Source: Photorhabdus caribbeanensis
Lineage (GTDB): Bacteria; Pseudomonadota; Gammaproteobacteria; Enterobacterales; Enterobacteriaceae
Assembly: GCF_018448885.1 (NCBI RefSeq)
Contig: NZ_RCWB01000003.1
Coordinates: 1 to 64,000, forward strand
Direction of reading: 5' to 3'
Length of the DNA: 64,000 bases
Each line of letters opens with the position of its first letter. The stretch's first letter is position 1. The notes beneath the pieces were generated by a model. The model did no database searches, was not told the DNA's origin, and worked only from the letters and a program-made list of their open reading frames with translations. The translations under genes were made by a program, and so were the position numbers. Below, in pieces: positions 16,283-26,321 of this stretch.

Positions 16283-16492
16283 AGCCTATTTCAGGCATAG
16301 GATGGCGGTAAAAGGCCATATCTGCCCGAAATAGGGGGAGTTGATTCAAGTACGGGTGCTCAGTACTTCATTGTCTTACAAACTACCCGGTTGACGTGGC
16401 GGATTACGGCCTGACATATTGGTCGTCGCGCTGCGAATATCCCGACCAATGACATCAATACTCGCCTGAAATGGCGGGAATGGCAGAGTAAT
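16280..16492. repeat. 214-bp direct repeat, right copy (PAAR1 end plus mscM 3' end)
   Basis: Matches 6246-6459: the last bases of a PAAR1 gene, the spacer, and the last part of mscM. Here the mscM part is continuous with the functional gene. The PAAR part is only ~20 bases and abuts truncated vgrG2. The differences between copies cluster in the spacer. Confidence 0.9.
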
Positions 16493-19400
16493 GCCGTGTT
16501 CGCGGAATCCTTGCAAAATAAGCTGATGGACTTCATGGCGGACAGGCATTCGATGCCCCATTTCAGCAGCATAAATACGTAATTCAAATATCTGAATACC
16601 GTGTTGAAGATCAACCAGATAGGCTTCAGGCGCCGGGTTATCAAGGATCAGAGTGCTGCGTTTAGCGGCGGTTAACAGGATTTGCGTAACCTCTTCACAG
16701 CTAGCTTCTGCCGGTGCAGGAATTGTCAGCACGACACGAGTGATGGTGTCAGATAATGACCAGTTAATAAACTGTTCAGTAATAAAGGCTTTGTTAGGAA
16801 CGATGATCTCTTTTCTATCCCAGTCCGAAAGGGTTGTTGCTCGTGTATTGATCTTGGTGATGCTGCCGGTCAGGTTGCGGATAGTCACGGTATCGCCGAT
16901 ACGGATCGGTTTTTCAAACAATATCATCAGGCCGGAAACAATATTGGCGAAGATCTCCTGTAAGCCAAACCCTAATCCAACCCCTAATGCAGCAACAAGC
17001 CATTGTAATTTTGACCATTCAATACCAATCAGAGAGAAACCTACCAGACCACCAATCAAAGTAATGGTGTATTTGGTGAGTGTAGTGATGGCAAAGCCGG
17101 TACCGGGTGTAAGTTCCAAATGCTGTAGTAAGGCCAACTCAAGCAGTGCGGGCAGGTTACGCACCAGTTGAGTGGTGATAATAATCACCAAGATAGCAAT
17201 CAAGACAGAACCTACGGTGATGGGTTGAACAGTTTCTACATTGTTTATTGTCGTGGTGACATCCCACAGTCGGATATTTTCTAGAAATGAGAAAGCGGAA
17301 TGAAGTTCTGACCACAGCCAAATGAGTGAAACCAAGGCAAGCAGAGTCAGAATTGAACGGACCAATCCCAATGACTGAGCGCTGATGGCATCCAGATCAA
17401 TAATGGGTTCCTCAACTTCGATGGCACCTTCGATACTGCTTGAACCCGTTGAGTCATCCTCGCTTTTGGCTCGTTGAGCCAGAATTTCTGCCCGTCGTTG
17501 TTTTGCCCGGTCAAAGGCAATACGGCGTCGCTGAATCAGCATCCAACGCCGGATGATATGGTAAACAACCAGCAGGAAGAACCAGATAGCAACGGAAGTT
17601 TCTAAACGCCCCAGCAATGCTTGTGATGTGCTGAAATATCCCAGTATGGAAGCTAGCGCTGCGACTATCGGCGCAGAGAGTAAAATCCACCAGAGAGCGG
17701 TATTGATAACATTTTCGCCGGAGCCATTTTTATCCAGATAGAGCGGGATTTTTGCCCGTTTCAAGCTATGAGTGATCAGGCTTAAGGAGACGCACAAGAT
17801 GAGAAAGCAGAGCCTGCCGAGTGTGGAAGCAAATTCTCGATCACTGTAATGTTCAAAAGTTATCAATGCCATGACCAACGGCACAATGGCAAAGATAGAT
17901 AGCTGGTAGAATCGTAATGCCCGTTTGACGCGCTCTTCCGGCCAACGGAAATGGGCAATGAATAATCCATTTGGATGGGCGAACGTGGCACTCAGCATGA
18001 AGATCCATAAAACAGGGGTTGTCGCACTGACGCCATAACCGATAGCGGTCGCCATAGGGTACTGCCAGGCGCTTTGCAACCCATAGCCAATTGCGGACCA
18101 GAGCATCGGCAAAGGTAACGCGACAACAACCGACCAGAATACGGTACGTAAAGTGAGGGAAAAGTGATCATGGGTGACTTTGCCGATACGGTTACTCGCG
18201 CGTTCAAGGAATGCGTAATAATGGCGGAGAGAGCCGATGCTGAATACAACCAGGAATAGCGTGCCAAATAAGTACAGCAGCGTATCCTGAGTGGTCAGCA
18301 TGACGAGTAGGGCGCCGCTTAACTGAGAGAAAGTATCCAGCGATAATAGACGGGTCAGATCCTGTACAACACTGATTGGGTAATTGAGCGAAACAGGATT
18401 AACATCCGCGACCCAGAATAGATAACGGTGTGTGGCTTCTTTAACTTCTGTTAGCGCATCATTTAGCTGACTGGTAGCGACTTTCAGTTTGGTCAATTCA
18501 AGGATTTCACTGTCATAGCCAGATAATAATGAATTGAGTAATTCTTTGCGGGTGCGGGTAAGAGAATCATAAATCCGCTCTTGTTCGGCAGTTAACGCAA
18601 CGTTGCTTTGCTGTACGGGTTTTGTCTCTTTTTGTAACTGATCCAGCATGTCTTCGTATTTCAGACGATCGACCCTGAATTTGACAATATTCCGATCAAG
18701 TTGCTGTGGTTTAGACATGTCAGGCAAGCGGGCAAGCTGAGTTTGGAGCGCTTCTCCAAGCGTTGTGGAGCCACCGAGCCATTGTGCTTGTTCACGAATG
18801 GTATTCAATGCTTGCCGGACCTGAATGATATCACTGGCGGCTTGTCGTTGCTTTGAGCCGATGATATTCATTCGCTGTGCTTGCTGATTTAATTCCTGAG
18901 ATAAATTCCGGTTCAGTTGTAATTCATCAAGCAGAAATTTTGGCAGCTGATCACTCTGTTCCGCCAGCATCTCGGTATGTTCTAAGGCTAATTCTGCTTT
19001 TTGCTGGCGTTGTGCATTAAGTTGGCTGCGGAGTTGTTGCAGCTCAAGATCAAGTCGATGATAGCGCTTTTTGAACAGTTCAACCCGCATACGGGAAATT
19101 TCCTGCCGATTGTTAGCGGAAAGTTGAGCTATTTCAAGTTCATTGACTGTTGCTTTGTGGGCATTGACTTCGGCTTGAGCTAAGGCAAATTGAGCCTCTG
19201 CTAATGGAGTGGATGGTGTTCCTAACGATTGCAGGCGAGAGGATGCATCAGTTAGCAGGCGTTGCGCTTCTGATTGTTGTTGCGGTAATAGTACGAGAGA
19301 GTCGCTGATTTCCCGTCCTTTGTCCTGCTCTTGCTGTAATTGTCCTGCTTGTTCTAGCAACCGACTGCTGACCTGAATGATCTGTTGCTCAATGTTTGCA

Positions 19401-19711
19401 ATGGGTTGGTTAGCGGGAATTGGACGAGGAGTATCACTTTCAGAGAGTAGTTTTTGACGAAGTTCTTTCGTGATTTTAGGAAAATCATCAATGGTGGTCT
19501 GATATTTCTGTGTTCTGTCATTAGCAGATTTAGTATCAGCAATCCAATTGAGAGCGCCTTGTAACGCCTGAGCAACTTCTGCATCCTGCGGGTTTTTGCT
19601 GGATTCGATTTGTTTCAGTTCTTGTTTGAGCTGGTTCTCATCAAGTGGAATCGCAGCAAAAACCGGGCTAATAATGATCAGGCTAAGCAGTAAGCTGATA
19701 ATCAGGCGCAC
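16376..19711 (-). CDS. mscM: Miniconductance mechanosensitive channel MscM (YjeP)
   Basis: This 1111-residue inner-membrane protein of the MscS superfamily has a signal peptide (first ~20 residues, cleaved near FAA) and a long periplasmic coiled-coil region rich in Gln and Leu (~25-480). Multiple membrane helices follow (~490-860), and then the MscS core with GLGFGLQEIFANIVSGLMIL and the FEKPIRIGDTV stretch. It protects against hypo-osmotic shock. It is transcribed downstream of psd with a 26-base gap, the same pairing as in E. coli. Its last ~115 bases are duplicated at ~6345-6459 as part of the 214-bp repeat. Confidence 0.95.
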   Translation of the reverse strand: MRLIISLLLSLIIISPVFAAIPLDENQLKQELKQIESSKNPQDAEVAQALQGALNWIADTKSANDRTQKYQTTIDDFPKITKELRQKLLSESDTPRPIPANQPIANIEQQIIQVSSRLLEQAGQLQQEQDKGREISDSLVLLPQQQSEAQRLLTDASSRLQSLGTPSTPLAEAQFALAQAEVNAHKATVNELEIAQLSANNRQEISRMRVELFKKRYHRLDLELQQLRSQLNAQRQQKAELALEHTEMLAEQSDQLPKFLLDELQLNRNLSQELNQQAQRMNIIGSKQRQAASDIIQVRQALNTIREQAQWLGGSTTLGEALQTQLARLPDMSKPQQLDRNIVKFRVDRLKYEDMLDQLQKETKPVQQSNVALTAEQERIYDSLTRTRKELLNSLLSGYDSEILELTKLKVATSQLNDALTEVKEATHRYLFWVADVNPVSLNYPISVVQDLTRLLSLDTFSQLSGALLVMLTTQDTLLYLFGTLFLVVFSIGSLRHYYAFLERASNRIGKVTHDHFSLTLRTVFWSVVVALPLPMLWSAIGYGLQSAWQYPMATAIGYGVSATTPVLWIFMLSATFAHPNGLFIAHFRWPEERVKRALRFYQLSIFAIVPLVMALITFEHYSDREFASTLGRLCFLILCVSLSLITHSLKRAKIPLYLDKNGSGENVINTALWWILLSAPIVAALASILGYFSTSQALLGRLETSVAIWFFLLVVYHIIRRWMLIQRRRIAFDRAKQRRAEILAQRAKSEDDSTGSSSIEGAIEVEEPIIDLDAISAQSLGLVRSILTLLALVSLIWLWSELHSAFSFLENIRLWDVTTTINNVETVQPITVGSVLIAILVIIITTQLVRNLPALLELALLQHLELTPGTGFAITTLTKYTITLIGGLVGFSLIGIEWSKLQWLVAALGVGLGFGLQEIFANIVSGLMILFEKPIRIGDTVTIRNLTGSITKINTRATTLSDWDRKEIIVPNKAFITEQFINWSLSDTITRVVLTIPAPAEASCEEVTQILLTAAKRSTLILDNPAPEAYLVDLQHGIQIFELRIYAAEMGHRMPVRHEVHQLILQGFREHGITLPFPPFQASIDVIGRDIRSATTNMSGRNPPRQPGSL

Positions 19712-19737
19712 GATAAAGGGCTCTCCTTGGAAAGGGG

Positions 19738-20631
19738 TTAGCTTATGTTGTCAGTAGGTTCTTCGGACAAAATAGCTTGGGCTAACAGTTCACCCATGCG
19801 GGTTGTTGAGCCACTGCTTAAATGCCCAGCTAACTGTATCTGATTTGGTGCAAACAGGTTAATGACGGTAGAACCCAATTTGAAACGCCCCATTTCTTCA
19901 CCTTTCTTGAAAGAAATTGCGCCAGTTGCGCCGGCTTCGGGGTAAGTCCAGCGTTTGATAATGCCTTCCCGTGGTGGTGTAACCGTACCACACCAAGCCA
20001 TTTCAATACTGCCGACGATAGTTGCACCAACCAGAATCTGTATCATTGGCCCAAATTGAGTGTCAAACAGACAGATGACTCTTTCATTACGAGCGAACAG
20101 ATTTGGCACGTTGGCGGCAGTCAATGGATTGACAGAGAATAGATCACCAGGGACATAGATCATCTCTTTCAGTAATCCATCGCAAGGCATGTGTACACGG
20201 TGATAATCTTTAGGTGATAAGTAAGTCGTTACAAACTGCCCATCACGGAATATCTCGGCTAACTGGTGATTACCGGCGAGTAGAGCTTCAAGCGTGTAGT
20301 GGTGCCCTTTGGCTTGAAGGAGCTGGTATGTCCGGATATTGCCTAACTGACTGATAGTACCATCAGCAGGTAGCGCTAATTGGTGTTCATTGCTGACAAC
20401 TGGGCGAATATCATCTTTTAATGGGCGGATAAAGAACTCATTGAATGTGGTGTATGCTGAAAACTCAGGCGCTTTCGCTTCATTCATATCCACTTTATAA
20501 ACACGGGCAAACGCTTTGACTGCCAGTTGAGTTAACCAGCCAGCTTTTTTGTTGGCAAACCAGCCCGCCAGGTGAGTTATTCCCTGTTTAGGCAGTAAAT
20601 AATGCAACCTGATTTTAATGTTATCCAGCAC
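19738..20631 (-). CDS. psd: Phosphatidylserine decarboxylase
   Basis: Converts phosphatidylserine to phosphatidylethanolamine at the inner membrane. The protein has the [11 protein letters not shown] motif and the LGST self-cleavage site ([13 protein letters not shown]), where the serine becomes the pyruvoyl group. I choose the GTG at 20631 ([15 protein letters not shown]) because GAGGT lies 5 bases upstream and this start aligns with E. coli Psd. That gives 297 residues. The frame remains open 63 bases further upstream. It sits 73 bases after rsgA and before mscM, the conserved order. Confidence 0.95.
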   Translation of the reverse strand: MLDNIKIRLHYLLPKQGITHLAGWFANKKAGWLTQLAVKAFARVYKVDMNEAKAPEFSAYTTFNEFFIRPLKDDIRPVVSNEHQLALPADGTISQLGNIRTYQLLQAKGHHYTLEALLAGNHQLAEIFRDGQFVTTYLSPKDYHRVHMPCDGLLKEMIYVPGDLFSVNPLTAANVPNLFARNERVICLFDTQFGPMIQILVGATIVGSIEMAWCGTVTPPREGIIKRWTYPEAGATGAISFKKGEEMGRFKLGSTVINLFAPNQIQLAGHLSSGSTTRMGELLAQAILSEEPTDNIS

Positions 20632-20704
20632 GTCAACCTCTTGGATTCTATTGGCAAAATTAGACAAAAGGGGGTATTGTACCCGCCCTTTCATTTAATG
20701 TCAG

Positions 20705-21760
20705 TTAGCTATCGTGATCTGTAAAAGTTTTGCGTGGTTTAATTTGATCCATACTGTCGAGAATACGGTGATAATTCTCAAAGCGTTCTTGAGTTATTTC
20801 GTTATCTTCCACTGCTTTCCGTAACGCACACTCCGGATCGTCCCGATGTTTACAGTCACGGAATTTACAACCACCCAGATAATCACGGAATTCGATAAAA
20901 CCCTGAGTTATCTGCTCCGGTGTTAAATGCCACAGGCCAAACTCCCGAACACCAGGAGAATCAATAACATCACCGCCATGTGGAAAATGATAAAGACGGG
21001 ATGTTGTTGTGGTGTGTTGACCTAAACCGGAGACATCTGAAACTTGATTGACCAGAATTTCTGCTTCATCTTCTGGCAGGAGTGTATTGAGTAAACTTGA
21101 TTTACCTACACCAGACTGACCGGCAAAAATAGTGATTCGACCTGCAAGTATCTTCGTTAATTCTTCCATACCTTCGCCAGTATAGTTTGAGAGCTTCAAT
21201 ACTCTGTAACCAATGTTGTGGTATGTGGACATGATTTCGTTGACCCATTCACGGCTTTCTTCGTCCAGCAGATCAATTTTATTCAATACGATCAATGGCT
21301 CAATGCCCAGTGTTTCACAGGCGACAAGGTAGCGATCGATAATATTGAGTGACAATTCAGGAAGAATGGCTGACACGATCACTATCTGGTCAATATTGGA
21401 GGCGATAGGTTTGATACCATCATAATAGTCAGGCCGCGTAAGTACGGAAGTACGTCCGTGAACAGCTTCAACAATACCATTTACTTTAACATCGGCTTGT
21501 GTTTGCAGCGCAGGACGCCATACCACCCGATCGCCAGTTACTAATGAGCGGATAGTTCTGCGAATATTACAACGTTGTATAGAACCGTCTGCTGCCTCGA
21601 CATCAGCATGTTGGCCGAAACGGCTGATAACAAGCCCTTCCTGAGGTTCACCTAACTGGCTATCATCCATTTCAGGTTTATTATCCTGTTTTTTCAACCT
21701 GCGTTGATGATTTGCCTGTACCCGCCGTTGCTGGCCTTTGGATAGTTTATGCTTAGCCAC
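20705..21760 (-). CDS. rsgA: Ribosome small-subunit-dependent GTPase RsgA
   Basis: A 351-residue circularly permuted GTPase that assists late 30S maturation. It shows an N-terminal basic segment, an OB fold (~40-110), G4 NKID, G1 [11 protein letters not shown] and G3 DSPG in permuted order. The C-terminal zinc-binding region has [17 protein letters not shown]. An ERIC element lies in the gap between it and the divergent orn gene. Confidence 0.96.
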   Translation of the reverse strand: MAKHKLSKGQQRRVQANHQRRLKKQDNKPEMDDSQLGEPQEGLVISRFGQHADVEAADGSIQRCNIRRTIRSLVTGDRVVWRPALQTQADVKVNGIVEAVHGRTSVLTRPDYYDGIKPIASNIDQIVIVSAILPELSLNIIDRYLVACETLGIEPLIVLNKIDLLDEESREWVNEIMSTYHNIGYRVLKLSNYTGEGMEELTKILAGRITIFAGQSGVGKSSLLNTLLPEDEAEILVNQVSDVSGLGQHTTTTSRLYHFPHGGDVIDSPGVREFGLWHLTPEQITQGFIEFRDYLGGCKFRDCKHRDDPECALRKAVEDNEITQERFENYHRILDSMDQIKPRKTFTDHDS

Positions 21761-21782
21761 CGAACCTCACTTGTTCCACATT

Positions 21783-21909
21783 TATACCCGTCATCTTTCA
21801 AGTTGCCTCTTTGTTGGCTGCACTCACTCACCCCGGTCACATAGTTAGCTATGCTCCCGGGGATTCGCTCCCTTGCCGTCGCGATGCATCTTGAAATCCA
21901 TAGGGTATA
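21783..21909. repeat. ERIC element (127 bp)
   Basis: Imperfect palindrome beginning TATACCCGTCAT and ending ATAGGGTATA, with the central GGGGATTCGCTC / CACTCACCCCGGTCAC core typical of enterobacterial repetitive intergenic consensus sequences. The length is exactly 127 bp, the canonical ERIC size. A second copy in the opposite orientation is at 43131-43257. Confidence 0.9.
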
Positions 21910-21979
21910 TCGCTGTTATTACTTAAAAGCGCTATGATACACCATTAATAAGAACTATCTCTCCAATCTAGGATATAAC

Positions 21980-22525
21980 ATGTCAAAAAGTGAGCACAAT
22001 CTTATCTGGATAGATCTGGAAATGACGGGTTTAGATCCAGAGCGGGATCGCATTATTGAGATTGCGACAATTGTCACCGATGCGAATTTAAATATCTTGG
22101 CGGAAGGGCCGGTCATTGCGGTTCATCAGTCTGATGAACAACTTGCTCTGATGGATAAATGGAATGTGCGTACCCATACGGGGAGTGGGCTGGTTGAACG
22201 TGTTAAAGCAAGTAAAATTGATGAGCGTGAGGCAGAGAAGGCGACGATTGAATTTTTGGAGAAATGGGTTCCGGCAGGTGCTTCCCCTATTTGTGGTAAC
22301 AGCGTGAGTCAGGATCGGCGTTTCTTGTTTCGTTATATGCCAGAATTGGAGGCTTATTTTCATTACCGCTACTTGGATGTCAGCACACTTAAAGAATTAG
22401 CCCGTCGCTGGAAGCCGGAAATCCTTACTGGGTTTAAGAAACAGAATACTCATCAGGCGCTGGATGATATCCGTGAATCAGTTGCTGAGTTAGCCTATTA
22501 TCGGGAACACTTTATTCAACTGTGA
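21980..22525 (+). CDS. orn: Oligoribonuclease
   Basis: A 181-residue DEDDh 3'-5' exonuclease that clears 2-5 nucleotide RNAs and pGpG. Visible motifs are [20 protein letters not shown] (Exo I), [11 protein letters not shown] (Exo II) and [10 protein letters not shown] (Exo III). It is divergent from rsgA and is followed by the tRNA-Gly operon, as in E. coli. Confidence 0.97.
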   Translation: MSKSEHNLIWIDLEMTGLDPERDRIIEIATIVTDANLNILAEGPVIAVHQSDEQLALMDKWNVRTHTGSGLVERVKASKIDEREAEKATIEFLEKWVPAGASPICGNSVSQDRRFLFRYMPELEAYFHYRYLDVSTLKELARRWKPEILTGFKKQNTHQALDDIRESVAELAYYREHFIQL

Positions 22526-22645
22526 GTTAAAGAGTGTTATTTTCTGTTGGTATGATAACGCCAACTCGGCGTGGCGATTAATTAACCTGTGTTGGCGTTT
22601 AAATCGTCATTTGACCGAAAAGTTTGTTTTTTTGCGTTGAAAGGC

Positions 22646-22673
22646 TTGCGGGCGCAACGATTTTTCGTATAAT
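22646..22673 (+). promoter_or_regulatory. Promoter of the tRNA-Gly operon
   Basis: TTGCGG at 22646-22651 and a perfect TATAAT at 22668-22673 are 16 bases apart. They are followed by a GC-rich discriminator (GCGCACCCC), typical of stringently controlled stable-RNA promoters. The first tRNA begins about 57 bases after the -10. Confidence 0.75.
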
Positions 22674-22730
22674 GCGCACCCCATACCGATGATGAATTTC
22701 ACAAGGTATGGATGGCATACTAAAAGATAT

Positions 22731-22806
<76 letters not shown>

Positions 22807-22861
22807 AATTTTGGTTTGGAATCAGTATGTTGTTTCTGGTTATTGTTAGCCAGCCAGTGAC

Positions 22862-22937
<76 letters not shown>

Positions 22938-23002
22938 AGTTTAGATTCGCAATTGATTTCTTGGGATTAGTCTATTATTTCAGGTTATCACCAGTCAGTA
23001 AT

Positions 23003-23080
<78 letters not shown>

Positions 23081-23181
23081 CCTCAGAATTTAGGCAGTCA
23101 ATAAAGTATAAAAATGATTTGAAATCAAAGTATTAGAATTTTATTGATCTAAGGATGCCATTCACATCTCCTTAATTAACC

Positions 23182-24064
23182 TCAGCTTCGTTTAAAAATA
23201 GCGATATCACAATCCTGTAAATTCAAGCTCGGTTTTTTAGGTTGGAATGTATAAGCAATTAGGCCAGCGACGATTTCCAATAAAAAACCGAGCTGACTGC
23301 GGTGTCTTGAATGCGCTATCTGAGAAATATTTTTAAGCTGATCCATGATCGTTTCTATCAAAAATCGCTTTCTTAACATCAGCTTATCTCAGAGAGATAA
23401 TGCTTTTCCCTTCATGTTATTACGGACATGAGTGATTAACGTTATTCCTTCTGCTTCCAGTTCATCGCACAAAGCCTGCGACAAATACCCTTTATCGCCA
23501 TATAAACATCCGGTTAACCCTTGTACCCACGCTTTGACGGGGTGGCGATCATCCTGATTTCCTGAGGTCAACTTCACCGCCAGAAGTTCACCACAATCAT
23601 TGATAACCAGATAAAGTTTAAAGCCATAAAACCAGCCGGTACTGGTTTTCCCTCGCTGTGCGACGCCCTGAAATACGCGATGGCGGGGAATTATGGAGAG
23701 TGTGGCAAACGGCAATTTGGGTTGAATCAATAAAAGCGATCCGCTGGGTTTCAGCCTTGCGTGACGAAAGAAAAGCACAGAGAGGAATGAGTGCCCTTTG
23801 CTTCAAGGTTAGCATCCGGGCGTAACTGACCAACCGGGGATCGGTCTTAAGATAGTGTTTGACATGCTGAATATAAAACGTTTTAAAATCACGATAATGG
23901 CTCATGTGGAATAAAATGAGGAGCGTTATCACTTCACTGAGAGAAAGGGAAGCCTCGCGGCGACGTTTGAGCAAGCCATTTTCAATTAACTGTTGATGCC
24001 AGAGAGGAATAAATTTTTGACAAAAGTTATCGACGCAGCAGTAAAGTTCTTCTAAATTAAACAT
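23182..24064 (-). pseudogene. IS982-family transposase, frameshifted and nonsense-mutated
   Basis: Three pieces in two frames together make one ~290-residue IS982-type transposase. The N-terminal part starts MFNLEELYCCVDNFCQ (24064) and continues through LPLSEV-type helices and FIDSTQIAVCH. The central part has GWFYGFKLYLVIND and GDKGYLSQAL, and the C-terminal part has [16 protein letters not shown] frameshift lies near 23690 and an in-frame TGA near 23398 interrupts the sequence after KGKALSL. The gene is dead. Element ends could not be fixed. It lies at the left end of the tRNA-Gly island and may have helped build it. Confidence 0.85.
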
Positions 24065-24124
24065 ACCTGAGGATCTCCACGATTTTGTTTTCTTTGACAA
24101 AAACTTTGATCGTGCCTCAGGCAC

Positions 24125-24533
24125 TTAGTTCCCTTCTTAAGCAAACCTTAGGTTAATTACTATGTACTTTAAGTACATCACTTTTCCAAATAAGTATATC
24201 GTTATGTTACCTGTACTTGTTCTTATACCTAGTCCATGCATTGTCTTCCCTTGCCCGGTTTAGGCTCTTGATATTTTCCGAACTACACATTTGAAATATT
24301 AAAGATTAGCGAGGCTTATCATTACGAATGAACCGCATGGCGTTAAATTATGGCATTTTCGCTTTTACTGACAGGGGAAACCCAGAGGTGGGTTCTTTAA
24401 GTCTCCGTTTAGCAAGAGCTGAATGAACATCCACACGTGCTTTAACTCCTGCTAACACGTGGGCTGTTACCTATACAGCAGAGAGCGTTATATTATTAGC
24501 TTAATAAGTTTGTGAGTGTTGAAAACATAAAAA
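24125..24533. other. Gene-free stretch with coding debris
   Basis: About 400 bases between the dead transposase and the helicase gene. A minus-strand frame around 24340-24480 gives a short, interrupted peptide-like stretch (AGVKARVDVHSALAKRR...) that suggests a decayed gene end, but I cannot assign a family. No RNA gene or repeat was recognised. Confidence 0.4.
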
Positions 24534-26321
24534 TTATTCATATAAATCCTGAATATTATTTTTACCAAAAAACTCAGCTAATTGATATAAAGCATTAGAA
24601 GAGAGCTCTTGAGTAAATAAAAGGGAAAGATTGGTTTTTGCTCTTGAACAAGAAACATAAAATAGGTTTCTATTGTTTTCATAAGTATCTTGTTTATCTA
24701 TAGGCACATTACTTGTCCTCGACCAAGTTAAAAATTTATCCCAATTATACTTATTCCAACCTCTACCTAAAACAATCAAAACATTTTCATATTCCTCTCC
24801 TTTGACGCCATGTTGTGTACTAAATGGTGTTAAGTTATCAATATAATTAAGCGCATTAATCACTTCTTGATAATTAATTACAGACATGTTTTTATATGTT
24901 TTTTGATTTGTTGATAGTTCTGTTTCATTTAAATCCAATTGTGATTTTATTAAAGTATGTGTTTGTTCTAATTCATCTGGCAATTTAGGGAATGGAACAG
25001 GTTGATTTATAAGTGTATCTATAACATCAAAAATAGTTTTTTCTCTTGATTCTAATAACAATTGCAAATAGTTATTTAGTTTTTCTTTATCTCTATTGCT
25101 TTTCATTGGAGGGGTAAAATAATTATCTTGAATTGCAAACATTTCTCCATATCGTTTATTTTGATATGCTAAAAAAACAGGTTCTAGTACACTAGAGAAA
25201 AAATTTATAAATTTATTATTCTTTTTTAATAAATCATCTGGATATTTAAAGCACTTTAATAAATTGTGGTAACTACCATATTTAGAAATAATGTTATTTG
25301 TTAACAATAAAATTTTTGTATTTTCTGTATCATCAAAATTCCAATTTAATTTTTCTTTTATCATTTCTAAAGCATTAGTCGCTTCTTGTTCAGGTAAGTC
25401 ATTAGTCCAATGTCCTCCACCAGTACCATCACGTCTTTTTCCGTTAAAACTATTAGTATGAAAAATATTGATTATTCCAGATCTATTATTATTACCAAGT
25501 TGTTCTAAGTCTGGCCTTATCTTATTTAAAATATTTATAATCAATCCATTAGAACGAAAATTAGATTTTTTATCGATTTTAGTTATGTATGATGATTTTA
25601 TTTCACCTATACCATCATCATATATTTTTTGCCATGAATCCCCATAAAAACCTATTGTGGGTGATATTCTATTGCTTTCTATTTCAGATATTAGAGCTTC
25701 TACTAAATACTTATTGGTATCCTGATATTCATCAATTAAGATAAAAGGATAGGCAGATCTTAATATAATTCGAAATTTTTCTCTTTTTAAAAGAAGTGTA
25801 GAAAAAGAAATAATATCATCATGATGTAAAATAATTGATTTATTTTTAGGGTCAACAATTCTATTTGCCATGATAGTATATTGAATAGAGTAATCTTTTA
25901 TATTTTCAATACTCCAGGAAGAAGGGAAATTACTATCATTCAAAGTGGCATATTTTAAATCCCAACGTTTTTTCCAATCCGGGGAATTAATAACGTAATG
26001 TTTAAGTTCTTTTTGAAAGGGTTGAATTACTGACCAAAAAAAACTATGAATTGTATTGACTAAAACTATAGGGTTAAATTTTATTTTGCTTTCAATATTA
26101 TCCTTTGCCCTGTTGGTATATGTTATACATGCTATTTTTTTTCCAGTTCTTTTATATTCATTTTCATTATTTTCTATAAGAAATTTTAATGTTTTAATCA
26201 GTGCGTATGTTTTTCCTGCACCGGCTCCAGCTTCCAATACAAAGGATTCATGTTGAGTTATCTTTTTATAAACTTCTTCTTGAGCTTTTTGAGCTGCAAT
26301 TTCGGCATCAGTCATAGTCAT
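24534..26321 (-). CDS. gajB: UvrD/PcrA-like helicase of a Gabija-like defence pair (GajB-like)
   Basis: A 595-residue superfamily 1 helicase: Walker A AGAGAGKTYAL (~residues 33-43), motif Ia ITYTNRAKDNI, Walker B LIDEYQDTN, motif III-like GDSWQKIY, motif IV NFRSN, motif V QHGVKGEEYENVLIV and motif VI FYVSCSRAK. In Gabija, GajB partners with the OLD nuclease GajA to block phage. Here the start ATG 26321 overlaps the end of the nuclease gene by 14 bases and has AAGGAG 6 bases upstream. It is about 100 residues longer than the GajB I know from Bacillus. Base composition is clearly more AT-rich than the core genes, which fits horizontal transfer. Confidence 0.78.
   Translation of the reverse strand: MTMTDAEIAAQKAQEEVYKKITQHESFVLEAGAGAGKTYALIKTLKFLIENNENEYKRTGKKIACITYTNRAKDNIESKIKFNPIVLVNTIHSFFWSVIQPFQKELKHYVINSPDWKKRWDLKYATLNDSNFPSSWSIENIKDYSIQYTIMANRIVDPKNKSIILHHDDIISFSTLLLKREKFRIILRSAYPFILIDEYQDTNKYLVEALISEIESNRISPTIGFYGDSWQKIYDDGIGEIKSSYITKIDKKSNFRSNGLIINILNKIRPDLEQLGNNNRSGIINIFHTNSFNGKRRDGTGGGHWTNDLPEQEATNALEMIKEKLNWNFDDTENTKILLLTNNIISKYGSYHNLLKCFKYPDDLLKKNNKFINFFSSVLEPVFLAYQNKRYGEMFAIQDNYFTPPMKSNRDKEKLNNYLQLLLESREKTIFDVIDTLINQPVPFPKLPDELEQTHTLIKSQLDLNETELSTNQKTYKNMSVINYQEVINALNYIDNLTPFSTQHGVKGEEYENVLIVLGRGWNKYNWDKFLTWSRTSNVPIDKQDTYENNRNLFYVSCSRAKTNLSLLFTQELSSNALYQLAEFFGKNNIQDLYE

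Noticed and set aside
24340-24480. Tail of an IS605-type TnpB gene
   Set aside because: The interrupted peptide has none of the zinc-finger cysteines or catalytic acids expected, so it is left unassigned.
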